Part shown: piece by piece, positions 1 through 10,736 of the stretch | Layout of the letters: each line of letters begins with the position of its first letter | Position numbering within the stretch: the stretch's first letter is position 1 | NCBI GenBank assembly: GCA_029817715.1 | Contig: JARUPY010000088.1 | Coordinates: 2,728,001-2,792,000 of the forward strand | From: Melastoma dodecandrum | Lineage: Eukaryota; Streptophyta; Magnoliopsida; Myrtales; Melastomataceae | Reading direction: 5' to 3' | DNA length: 64,000 nucleotides | Notes under the pieces: generated by a model | What the model saw: the letters and a program-made list of their open reading frames with translations, nothing else | Database searches by the model: none | Told to the model about the DNA's origin: nothing | Program-made: the position numbers and the translations under genes

Positions 1-281
1 CAAATTCGGTGTTGAAAAATATCGATTTGTTTGTAAAGTGAACCTTGACAACACCAAAATCTTAATATTAATTAAGAAATTTTGAATTTAATTAGAAGAT
101 GAATAAAGGAATGCAAGAAAAATAAACAAAATAAATAAATCAATCAATCAAATTCATCAATTAAACGAAAGTAACTCTGGAAACACAAGTTTGAGCTTTC
201 TTTATATATATTTTTTCTTTCCTTTCCCTGTGTCGATGATTTTGATTGTGCTCCCCATTTCCAGATGGATGATTTTGATTA
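1..281. other. AT-rich left margin, no gene seen
   Basis: No coding region is visible. The first 60 bases contain a TTCGGTGTT motif followed by AAATATCGATTTG. The motif is also found in the AT-rich repeat family at 21605-21850 and in the tails of the tandem units near 55600 and 59800, so this is probably another dispersed copy of that family cut by the window edge. Confidence 0.4.
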
Positions 282-359
282 GAGTTTTGTACGGAAATAC
301 GGTTAGTTTTAAAAAAAATTTACGAAATACGGTTTCAGTTTCGTAAAATACGGTTTTAC

Positions 360-725
360 TGTCGATGGTGGATTACAAAGGGGGCGCGCTTTGAAAACGC
401 GCCCTCCGTGTGTTTATCAAGGGGGTTTTCAAAACCCGCCCCTAACACCTGCAGGGGCGGGTTTACTGGGATGTGGGTTTCCATACTTAGCTGGGGAAAA
501 TGCTAAGTATATAAGGGGTGCGGTTTCAAAACGCGCCCCTTGAAGAGGCCGTTCCCCCACGGCCCCCCCGGCCTGCCCTGCCCCCCCTGCCCCCCCGTCC
601 CCCCCGTGCCCCCCCTCCAGGGGCGGGTTTCCAAAACCCGCCCCTCACAAGGGGCGCGATTTGAGATGGCGCCCCTTGTTGTAATAACATAAGGGCCGGG
701 TTTTGGAAACCCGCCCCCCGTCTGG
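360..725. repeat. Cluster of GC-rich palindromes
   Basis: At least five short inverted repeats lie in about 365 bases. Two alternating cores occur: GGGGCGGGTTT with its partner AAACCCGCCCC, and GGGGCGCG with its partner CGCGCCCC, each arm separated by a few A/T bases. Between them, at about 552-617, is a C-rich tract of CCCCCC and CCCCTGCC blocks. The surroundings are strongly AT-rich, so the base composition changes abruptly. Each palindrome could form a stable hairpin in DNA or RNA. No protein reading is convincing. Confidence 0.6.
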
Positions 726-941
726 CAATGCAACACAGATCAATAACTTTAGAAACCAACCCTGTTTCAACAAATAGAAACATTTCATTCATAGGTACCA
801 TCCATACATCGAACACCAAACTTCGGAACAATCCAACACCCAACATTCAATAACAAAGCCAATGTAACGTACAAAGTGAAACGTCGAAATTTCATATCGT
901 CTAACATATAACGTACAAAGTTAAACGTCTAAATTTGCAAA

Positions 942-1417
942 TCAGTAATGTCCCCTACGCCTCGTAGATTTCCTCCTAACATAAGCCCTCACGACGGGGA
1001 CTTCTGGAACTTCAGGCTGCTCGGATGGAACATCCGGGTACAGTTGTGTAATTTGGGAAGTTCCTTCTCCTTGTTGCAATTGGTCGTACCTGAAGTAGTT
1101 ATATTAGTAACATTGTGAAAGTTTAAATGAATCTTAAATCGAAAGACTTACCCGAATTCTCTTGGGCCTTTAATCGGAGCCTCCGGTGTAGAACTGGACC
1201 CAGCCTCGTAGTAAGGAGTGGCATAATCACCATAAATATGAGAAACTTGAGAGATGAGCATCCCTTCTCGCACTTCATGGCCCTCCTTGTCAAATACGGG
1301 GTCATCGTATGTCCGTGGCTCCTCCCCATGATCATGATCCTCTTCCGCAACGTCCATATGATGAGGATCTTCTTCCTCCATATGATCTTCCTCCTCCATT
1401 TCCGTATTTCCGTACAA
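942..1417 (-). pseudogene. Possible C-terminal fragment of a plant mobile-domain-like protein
   Basis: Two minus-strand exons join in frame. The first (1152-1417) encodes an acidic, His-rich stretch ending GPREFG, with a GTAAG donor. The second (942-1089), after a TTCAG acceptor, encodes YDQLQQGEGTSQ and ends with a basic tail (RRKSTRRRGHY) and a stop. The acidic linker plus short basic C-terminus resembles tails of plant mobile-domain (PMD) proteins, a family often carried by transposons, but no core domain is present. The fragment lies wholly inside the TIR element 282-1422, with its 5' edge at the right TIR, so it is probably captured cargo. The family assignment is weak. Confidence 0.35.
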
Positions 1418-1422
1418 AACTC

Positions 1423-4041
1423 AATTTGATTATTTAGATGAATTTTAATTGATTAATTTTATTAATTTTTCTTTTTTAATACTAGATTCTTCGAGGACCT
1501 GCAACCTCACATGATAATTAATTTATTTAATTAATTATGTAACATAAGCCACTACATAACTTCTAAACAAATTTTTCTAAAATAAAATGCAATTAATTTT
1601 GTAGATATGTCCAAATGATTCGTCGCCCTCCCGCTGTTGCTTTTGGGGACGCATTCCATTCTGGTTATGTTTATTTTTATTTTTATTTATTTCTTTATTT
1701 ATTTTAGATTTTAACTTAATAACCATGGTGTGGCTTGTCTTTTAAAAAAGAAATCATTTTAATTATTTCTTCCATACTTTCAAATTTTATTTTCTTAAAA
1801 AATGTTTTCAACCTCTTTTTAGTTTATTTCTTTTCAATTGACTTATAACATATGGTGGTTTTAATCTCTACTAGTCGGTAATTATAGTTGCATGCATGGG
1901 GTTTATTGCAAGTTCTCTTTCATCAAAATTATTCCTACAATGTTATAATTAATCCCGTTTTAACCCATTTTCGAACAGTTTAGTTTGTTTATTCGATATT
2001 TATGCAGGTATCTCGGGGGCGTGCCTTGTGGACAACCAAGCATGCACCCCATTCAACGTATTCAAGACAACGGTTATTTGGATTCTCGAAGATCAAGACC
2101 CTCTGAAGATGGCTTCAGACTCACCAATGTTACGGCATCAACAGCTCGCCCGGTTTGTCGGAAACCTACTCTAAAACGCCACCGTGAGGTACAAACGCTA
2201 ACGGGGGCGTTCTACGGAATGAATTGTCGCGGACGCTTTTCCAGTCTTGTGAAGAAAGGAATCATGAAGGAGGCCCGGTTGGCCAGGGGTACAACCTGAT
2301 GCAATAAGTAAGAGAAAAAAAAAAGACTACCTTTTGAGCTTGAATTTTTTTCTTCCTGAATACTTTGTTTCCTCACCCAGTGTTGTTTCTCTCTGTGTTA
2401 TGTATTTTATAGCCTTTGAATCACATCTTTAATTTTGTTAGGATTTTATTTGTTCCTTTTATAGATTGTTAGATTTTTTGGAATATGGAACTAAATATTC
2501 TTTTGTGATTTTTGTGATTTTATTTTTTTGTTAAAAATTGGGTTATGACAGGTTTATAATTAACTTGTAAAAGGTTAGATCAAATTAAACTTTCATTTTT
2601 TTTAACCCTCACCGACTGACTCAGTTGCCCTATCGGTCTTCTCGACAGCGTGTCTTCCGACGAGTCTTAATTGGAACAATAATTGATCGTAGGGTGACGA
2701 AACTAGAATCAGAACACTCAGCTCGTCACATAGCGATGAACTAGAATCGGAATCGGTACCAGAACCATTAAAGTAGGTTCTTGAGTAGTTTTCCGATTAA
2801 TAAGATAGTTTCTATGTACTAAACATAGAAAATTAAACCTTATAGGATAGGTTTCATGTTATAATTCAGGAACATTGAAAACAATATCCTTATGTTCCCT
2901 CTCTCCTCCTCCCATTATAACCCTCTCGTTCGTAAGAGAAAAGATTAGAAACAACAGTTGACTTCCTGGGTTCTCACAACATTAGCGGCGTGCTCATTAA
3001 CTTGCTATTTGAAATAACTTTGAGATTCAATTCCCAGCATCACAGCCGGCTTTTTTATTTAAATTCGAACTCACTATTTACAAGAGAATGTATGTATTTA
3101 CATGAATTTTGAAATGTTACGTTTTGTTTTAACTAATTGGAACAAGCCTGCAAGACATTGACTTATATTCATTCATTCATTTGTCGATCTATATCGAACA
3201 GTAGTAAGGAAATGAAACTCCTACTACAACCACAAGAAGCCCAGGACAACCCCCTCCTCCCCCTTCGGCCCCCAGAATTTGGGCTTTCAAAAGATTTTTG
3301 TTGTTTTACAACTTATTATTTATTAAATGACGACGCATGAATCACGAGTCCGGGCCACAAAGTTGGCTTCAGACCACACATAAATAAATATACAAAAAGG
3401 GAAAAGCATTCGGAACCACGAAACCCAGATTTAATCAAAGAGCAGGAGGCTACCCCCCCCGTTCATGATGCGACCACAGAAACCTTCTCTGTTTATTATT
3501 ATTATTACTACAATTGATTTTTAATAGTTAACAATTTTGAATAAATCACTCACTCTTAAATCTTAACAATGTTTTGATTTGTAAACTCTAATTGCCTTTT
3601 CTGAATATGAACGGAATGAATTATGATTAGGAAGATAATTACTTAAAAAAATTGATATTTTCAGTTCAATAATTAAAATGATGCGAAGAAAAAAAAGAAA
3701 CGACATCCCTGCCATAAACAAGGGAATACTTATTCCTTTTATTCCTGTTCAAAACGAAAAAAATAAAATAAAAAAATGGAAAAAAAATAAACAAAATTAT
3801 TAATCGAATACGTTCGTTCTTCCTTCAAATTTCTTGAACCAAACACGTCATACCGAATTTTCATTTTTGTTTATCGTGACTCAGGAAAGTATTTTAGGGT
3901 TAGGGACAACGAAATTCTCCAGGACACAAAATGAAAACCCAGAGGACAAAATAGAACCTTCCTCCCACCCTCCGTCACCACCACCACCACCACCCAGAAA
4001 AACAAAAAAAATTACATTTCAATAACCGTCGAAAGCCCCAA
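1423..4041. other. Intergenic, AT-rich; one exon-like stretch
   Basis: Mostly AT-rich DNA without a convincing gene. At about 2009-2174 (+), one frame after a TTTATGCAG acceptor reads like coding sequence (for example ACTPFNVFKTTVIWILEDQD) before a TAA stop. I do not recognise it and it may be a relict exon. A TAT/ATT microsatellite lies near 3490 and a CCA run at 3974-3993. A telobox-like TTAGGGTTAG sits at about 3893-3903, upstream of the CBS gene, probably in its promoter or 5' UTR. Confidence 0.4.
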
Positions 4042-7000
4042 ATGAGCAGCCAAGTGGCGGCGGCGGCGGCGCCTCCCACGGGTCCCAGGAGGACGTCCTT
4101 CCAGAGCAAGAGGGACAAGGACAGACCCCCCGCTTCCTCCTCCACCAGGAAGTCCGAGAATGGAGCCGCCAACGGGGTTCTCCCACCAAAACCCTCCTCC
4201 CCCCCTGCCCAGAGGTTTGTCGGCTTCTTTTCCTTTTTTTCTCTGGGTAAGGGATGAAATGGTTGCAACTTTCGGGTCGGTTGGTGTGTGTGATTGTTTC
4301 GGAAGGAATGAATAGGTGGTGAAGGGGTAGGGAAGGGTTCGTTCCTTTTTCTATTTTCTTTTCTTCTCTTTGACCAGGAGGAAGTTTCGTCCCCTCGTTT
4401 GTTTTCTGGGGCTTTTCCGGTTTTTCCCTCCCGAAGCAAGCCCCTTTTTTTCGTGAATGAGATGGATTTCCTACGTTGCAGGACACTTAGTGGGGCGATT
4501 GGCCTTGATTTTTGTGTTCGAGGGTAAATTGATAGGACATTGAATTTTTATGCACGTGCGAATGGAAGCTGAGTGAGAATTTTCCATTCTGCTATTCTGC
4601 AGTTCGGTTGGCGGAGAAAGGACTGTTAAGAAGCTGCGGCTGTCGAAAGCCCTCACGATTCCCGAGGGTACAACCGTGTCCGATGCGTGCCGGCGCATGG
4701 CTGCTCGTAGGGTGGACGCCGTCCTGTTGACCGATGCCAATGCCCTGCTATCTGGGATCGTCACAGACAAGGTCGCTGTGCTAATTGTACTCTGGACATA
4801 CTTGAATTGCGGCTTGCTTTCTGGATAATATTGGATAATCTTTATGCGTTACTTTCTACAGGATATTACGAGTAGAGTGATAGCCGAGGAGTTGCGGCCT
4901 GATCAGACCATAGTGTCTAAATTCATGACAAGAAATCCCATATATGTTACATCCGATACTTTAGCGATTGATGCTCTTCAGAAGATGGTCCAGGGTATTT
5001 TTACCGGCAAAATATAAGTATTTTTGTCGAACATGCTTCTGTTTAGGACTTGTAAACATGTACTATTATGATTTTGTGTTTGGGTTGGTAAAGACTTGTA
5101 TGACAATAGATTGTCTTTACCATTTCTTTGCTGCCCTTCTTATTACTTAGGTAGTTGGTGAATGAAGTGAATGTGGGGTTATATATACAGCATTTGACGG
5201 TGGTCTTGCATGCAGCATGTGTAATCTTGCGATGCATATCCCATTTGTCGAATTTTATGGTTCATAAGCTCTAGGAAGGAAAAAGAAAAATAATCTAAAA
5301 TCATTGTGTTTATTCTTTTCTCTTTATTTGAAAATGACGTTTTTATTTATAACTTCGGCTTTGGTTGAAGTTCATGATTCTTTTTTCTTTGCTTTCTGTT
5401 CTGAAGGTAAATTCCGACATCTTCCTGTGGTGGAAAACGGGGAAGTTATTGCTTTGCTAGATATCACAAAATGCCTTTATGATGCGATATCTAGAATGGA
5501 AAAGGCTGCAGAGCAGGGAAATGCAATTGCTGCTGCAGTTGAAGGGGTTGAACGTCAATTTGGAAGCAATTTGTCAGGTTTGCCCCTCTCTTACTGCATA
5601 AAAATGTGGTTCTTATTTTTTCTGTTTGATCTTCTGATTTGGTTGTTATTATACATCCATTAACAAGGTGAACTATTGACGTCGATGATTTATCGATAAC
5701 TGAAGAGCATGGTCTCTATCAGTCTTCTGATTATGATTTTCCTTCCCTTTCAGGACCACATGCATTTGTAGAAACTCTAAGGGAGCGAATGTTCAAGCCT
5801 TCATTATCGACCATCATCAATGAAAGCACAAAGTACTGAAACTGATCAGCAGTGCCTTTTCTTTTTATGAAAATTTTAACTGTATTGATTGGATGGACTC
5901 TTATAGTCTTTTTTATTTTTCATTTTTTAAAACATATAGGGTCGCGATAGCATCACCATCTGATCCTGTCTATGTTGCTGCCAAGAAGATGCGGGAATTT
6001 CGGGTTAATTCGGTAATCATCATGACCGGGAGCAAAATCCAAGGAATTCTTACGTACTATTCTCTTTATTCCTTGTCCCTTCTTTCCCTTTTGATTTTAA
6101 ACTGCTGGTGCACTTTGAATCTCTCATGGGATACTTATTGACATGCACCTCTAACATGTTGCTACGACTGTAGATCAAAGGATATCCTCATGCGAGTAGT
6201 GGCACAAAACCTCTCCCCAGAATTAACCCCGGTTGAAAAGGTCCACTGTGAATTTCGTCTGTCTTCATTGTCATTGAAAGTTGTCCTTGTTTTCAACAAA
6301 ACAATAATTTCCTTCAGAGATGCTATACTTGATTACTTACATATGCATCGATATATCTAGGTTATGACATCTAATCCTGAATGTGCCACGTTGGACACGA
6401 CAATCCTTGATGCATTGCATATTATGCACGATGGGAAGTTCCTGCACCTTCCTGTTGTCGATAAAGGTAGGCATTGTACTCTTGTTCTTGTGGATACTCT
6501 AATGCAATTTGTTCTACATGGAATGGCATCTCTTTTGCAGATGGATGTGCTGTGGCTTGTGTAGATGTTCTACAAATAACTCAAGCTGCCATCTCAATGG
6601 TAATTTGCTTTTCCTCTTTTCTGTGAAAGATTCACATTCTCAAATTGCTCTGCGAAGTGCCACTTGCAACAAGTGGAATTTCCGATTTCTGTAATCACTT
6701 CACATCAAATAGAATTTCTGATTCCCGTTACCACTTCACTGTTGATTGTTCCATCCTATTTACAAATTATCACCTTAATTTTTTTGTTTGTGTATATAGT
6801 ATGTATCATGTCCTTGTGCTTTGAGTATGACAAGGAAAAGTAGAAAGGAGACAGCTTATTTTCATTTAATGTTGGGATTAGCAGCATCGATTCTTTTGGT
6901 GTTTTGATCAGAAGTATGAGTTTCTTCCATCTAGAGGAATACATGACTTGTATTCATAGCGGAAGAAAGAGTTTCTGATCCTGTGCTGGTTTTATCGTTG

Positions 7001-8580
7001 CCTCAAGCTTGGATTTCCTCTCCTATTGAATGTGCATCCTATTGCTACCCGATCTTGCATGAATTTGGCAATAAAGTTCATGAGCAATACATATTGGACA
7101 TATGCATTTGAGATTGGAATACTCTAGGCTGTCCTATTATTGTTTATCCTTGCCTTGGTGAGGCTCTTGGTTATAGTAATTTACGATTGCAGGTGATATT
7201 GTATGAAATTAACATCAAGATAGAGCATAAGATATTTCTAAAATTTTGTCATTTGAAGACTTCGAAAAGTTACCACATCAAGATGTTCTGGTTTTTATTT
7301 AATTTGAACCTCTTTTATTGTTTTTAAAGGTTGAGAACAGCTCAGGTGCTGTTAATGATGTGGCCACTACAATGATGCAAAGGTTTTGGGACTCTGCTCT
7401 TTCATTTGATCCTCCAGATGACTCTGACACACACAGGTCTCGCCGAAATTTTTATACTATGATTTCATTCTCTGTTGGGGTGTGCATGCATCGTACATAA
7501 ATACATATGATTGAGTCTTGCCTCATAGGCACGTACTTACGTATGCGTTGTATTACAGTGAAAGGTCTGCTATGATGACTTCAGAAGGACCAGCGGATAG
7601 CGGAAAGTCTTCATATCCTCCTATTGGTTCGGGAAATTCATTTTCCTTCAAATTCGAGGATCGTAAAGGCCGTGTTCACAGGTTGAATTCCGGTAAGTGT
7701 TGACCCTCTGACTTCCTTGTGATTCATAATCTGAACTTTCATCTGCATAAAGCAAGAAGGTTCATGGGTGGTTCTTGCATAGGATTAGAGGTCGGCTAGT
7801 TTGTCTCATCGTTAAATATCCATGGCGATGACGCTGTCCTTTTATCTGAAAAGAAAGATGAATATTCTTTTTTGTCTATCATGAAACTCAAGCCCAGTCA
7901 GCCTCTGGACGGATTTCTGGCTTTTTGATACTGGTGCCATTCCTAATTTCCACTAATTTGGTGTTTTCGTCAGGTGCGGAGAGCTTGAGTGAGTTGTTAT
8001 CGGCTGTCATGCAGAGGATTGGAGCTAGCGATGATTCACCAAGTCCTCATCTATTGGTGAGTTGGACGAGCTAAGCTAATTTTGCCTATGTAATCTTCTG
8101 GACTCTTGTAGAGCCGATGCTTCAATTTGATCCATTTTGTCTTAGTATGAGGACGATGAGGGTGACAAAGTATTGTTGTCCACGGATGGAGATCTCGTGG
8201 CTGCCGTTGCCCATGCGAGATCGTCTGGGCAGAAGGTGTGTATTCTTCGACATAGTAGGTGTACCGTGAGGTTACGAATTTCAATCTTTATTTTGAAGAA
8301 TTAATTGAAGTATTATACTAATTTCATGTGAGTTAATGTGAACATGCCACATTCTACAGAACATATTTGACAGCCTTATGGTATTTGTCATTCTTAGGTT
8401 TTACGGCTGCACGCCGATTTCTCGGACTCGGGACCTCTGTCAGCTACACAGGCGTCTTCAGGTAGGACAGCCACAGTGGAGAAACAAGGAGGCATTTCTC
8501 TGGGTGCTGGAATATTTGCTGGGGCAGTCGTGCTGACAAGCATTGGGGTGTTAGTCTACTTAAAGCGCACAAAACTGTGA
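4042..8580 (+). CDS. CBS domain and PB1 domain-containing membrane protein (CBSCBSPB type)
   Basis: Fourteen exons join in one frame to 555 residues: 4042-4214, 4603-4771, 4862-4994, 5407-5577, 5754-5832, 5940-6053, 6174-6240, 6361-6466, 6541-6599, 7330-7436, 7559-7692, 7974-8056, 8146-8235 and 8398-8580. All introns are GT-AG. Residues 1-57 are Ala/Pro/Ser-rich. Two pairs of CBS motifs follow, at about 65-185 and 240-365 (for example RHLPVVENGEVIALLDITKC and LHLPVVDK). A PB1 domain lies at about 430-510, with the acidic YEDDEGDKVLLSTDGDL. A C-terminal hydrophobic helix (GAGIFAGAVVLTSIGVLVY) ends in KRTKL, suggesting tail anchoring. CBS pairs generally bind adenosyl nucleotides and PB1 mediates protein pairing. 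The cellular role of this plant family is poorly known. Length fits the Arabidopsis homologues (about 550). Confidence 0.93.
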
Positions 8581-8964
8581 ACGTAATCTCCTCATCATGC
8601 TCGACTTGACGCGGTTTGCCTCGAGCTACTGGACCTGGTTGAAATCGGGATTACACGTGAAACAAATACACGGTAGGATATGACAAAAGTATGTTTATGA
8701 GCTAGTTCCACATGCAGGGCGGCAGAGCAGGTGGAAACAAGCCAATCTCATTGCATTCTTCTTGCACGATCTGTAATTAACTAAGTGCGTTTTAGCTTCT
8801 TCCACTTGATTGAAAAATAAGCACGGTCGACAGAATTGTCTGATCCAGACTTACTCCCAGTTTTCGTCTTTGCCTGTATCGGCCTCATTACAGCAACATC
8901 TTATTTTCAGAGTATTAGGAAAGGATCTTCAATCTTTGTTGGATTTGGATGTTCGTAATATTTT

Positions 8965-9290
8965 ACGCACAAGATCATGGTGGGACAACCGTGTTGGAGA
9001 AAAATGCAGGCATCTCTTCGTGGTGGTTGTGTTTGACAAGCATCTGCGAGTTGGTCTCCTTAAAGGGGCATGAAACTGTGAAACCAGTCCCCCGATCTTG
9101 CTCGATTTGGTTCAAAGTTACTGGCATTGGTTGGAGTGAGAATAATCCATGTCGAATGAATGCATGGCAGGATATTGCAATAGTTATGTTGGAAGCTATT
9201 CCACCGGCAGGCGGCAGAGGGCTGGCAAGAGCCTGCAATTGTGCAGAAAAGTGCCTTAGAAGACTTCTTCCACTTGGAGCTACCCCACTG
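8965..9290 (+). pseudogene. Decayed tandem copy of the 3' end of the upstream CBS/PB1 gene
   Basis: This stretch aligns colinearly with 8458-8815, the last exon and 3' UTR of the preceding gene. Matching blocks include GGGACA..CC, TTGGAGAAA, GGCATCTCT, TGACAAGCAT, CTTAAAG, GAAACTGTGA (the stop region), TGCTCGA, GGCAGGATAT, GGCGGCAGAG and CTTCTTCCACTTG. The copy has many substitutions and deletions of up to about 15 bases in the membrane-helix part, so no useful protein remains. It appears to be an old direct duplication spaced about 500 bases from the source. It could contribute alternative 3' UTR or polyadenylation signals if read-through occurs. Confidence 0.65.
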
Positions 9291-10736
9291 AAAATTAAGA
9301 CGGCACCACGAATTCAAAGCCTCAAATGCTTTTCCCCAACAGTCCACGGAGTTATCTGGTCTGACTGTCTCACAGTGCCTCAATTCTTCACATGACGCTG
9401 GACACGCGGTTGCGTTCGGGCGATGAAATTGATCTTGTTTCTGCATACAGAGTCAAGCCAACGCTCTGCATAGTCATTGAGTCAATCGTCGAAGGACTTG
9501 CAAGAGCATTGCATATGAGCCGACACCCATCTTAATCACACCCAATTGAAGATGAGGAAGAATCAAGAGATGCTCTTTGTTTTCACAGCCGCTGCAGTCA
9601 TCGATTTTTGCAGAAGCACAAGCCAACATTTTGGCTGGGGCTGATCGTCCTCGGTTATTCGGGTTGGATCAAAACGGGTATTGTTGCTTCCCATCGAAGG
9701 ACGTGTGCATCCCATGGGGTAGGGCCGAAACTTCTCCCATTTCTTTGATTTTAATCCACTGAGGACAGCCGACGTGTTCTTATTATATTCGACTTCAGAC
9801 ATTACCGCGTGACCATCCGGGAGGATTACGAGCTCGAACCAGCTACAGGGAGTGACCTCACTTGTATGTCCCATCGGCTGTCTGGTCATCCTTCTCCGCC
9901 GATGGTAAGGATCATCCTAGTCCTTTTTCTTGAGAGAACGTCTACTACTCTGTTTGGTTTCTGATCATTTTGTTTGTCGTGGTCCTCTTCTGCAGGTGCC
10001 TGGGCAGCCGATTTACGAGAATCAGAGGAGACGCCATCTCAGATTTCCCTGGAGATCATATCAACTTACACAATCCACATCGATGGACAACAACTCTCTC
10101 CCCTCTCCGCTGGGAAGTGAAGCCAAGAACAGAAAAAAAATGGGGGCCAAATTACACATTTCTGCAAGAATGTACAGATAAGCCAAGAGCAAACGGCAAC
10201 ACAAATTCTCGAATGAAATGCCTGGTTGCCATTCCTTTCAATCAACTCCAACACCCGATGCCAGAACAAGAGTTGACGCGTGTCATTTATATGGATTGTA
10301 TATCGACACAGAAGTACAGTATCTTCATACAGAGAATGCTCAAATCTCTCCAATGGTACAGTTCCACACAGATGAGGAGGGCACATACTATCCAATAAAT
10401 GAGGGAGATATATCACAAACTGAGGAAAAAAAAAAGGAAACGCCAAAAAAGAAAACTTTCATTCCCTGTCGAGAATGATGGATGGAAGAATTGGGGAACA
10501 TCACGCATCTTTCTACATCAGCCCTCAAGCAGATCATACTTGACTCTCACCCAATACCTGCAGGGGAAAACCACCACTGCGTTGAGTGATCAGCACCATC
10601 AGCTGCTTGACCATGGTATTAGCCTGATCCTCCAGGCAATTCCTTACAGAGGATATAATTCATAGAGGTAAGGAGCCAACTCTGAAAATGCTGCATTTGT
10701 CTGACCAGTCGAGACTATAAGACCATAGACTGGTAT
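9291..10736. other. Convergent intergenic region, no recognised gene
   Basis: This lies between the 3' ends of the CBS/PB1 gene (+) and the auxilin-like gene (-). It contains open frames of 60-140 codons on both strands. None shows a family motif, and they overlap one another, as expected of chance ORFs in GC-moderate DNA. Exon-like boundaries exist (TGCAG at about 9996), but no chain of exons could be supported. Confidence 0.4.

Larger units (their letters stand above)
282..1422. mobile_element. DNA transposon-like element with perfect 21-bp TIRs
   Basis: Bases 282-302 begin GAGTTTTGTACGG, and bases 1402-1422 are their exact reverse complement over 21 bases. The flanks are nearly duplicated: TTTTGATTA on the left and ATTTGATTA, one base further out, on the right, compatible with an imperfect 8-9 bp target-site duplication. 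Just inside the left end are repeats of ACGAAATACGG, a subterminal repeat layout common in plant DNA transposons. The 1.14 kb interior holds GC-rich palindromes (360-725) and a minus-strand coding fragment (942-1417), but no transposase. It looks like a non-autonomous, Mutator-like or related element carrying a gene tail. The superfamily is an inference. Confidence 0.6.

Noticed and set aside
3975..4486. Two minus-strand frames of about 155 codons over the CBS gene start
   Set aside because: They are low complexity, run through CCA/GGC repeats, and oppose the well-supported exon 1.
9060..10478. Several overlapping ORFs of 90-148 codons on both strands downstream of the CBS gene
   Set aside because: No motif, no consistent exon chain, and part of the interval is the decayed CBS 3' copy.
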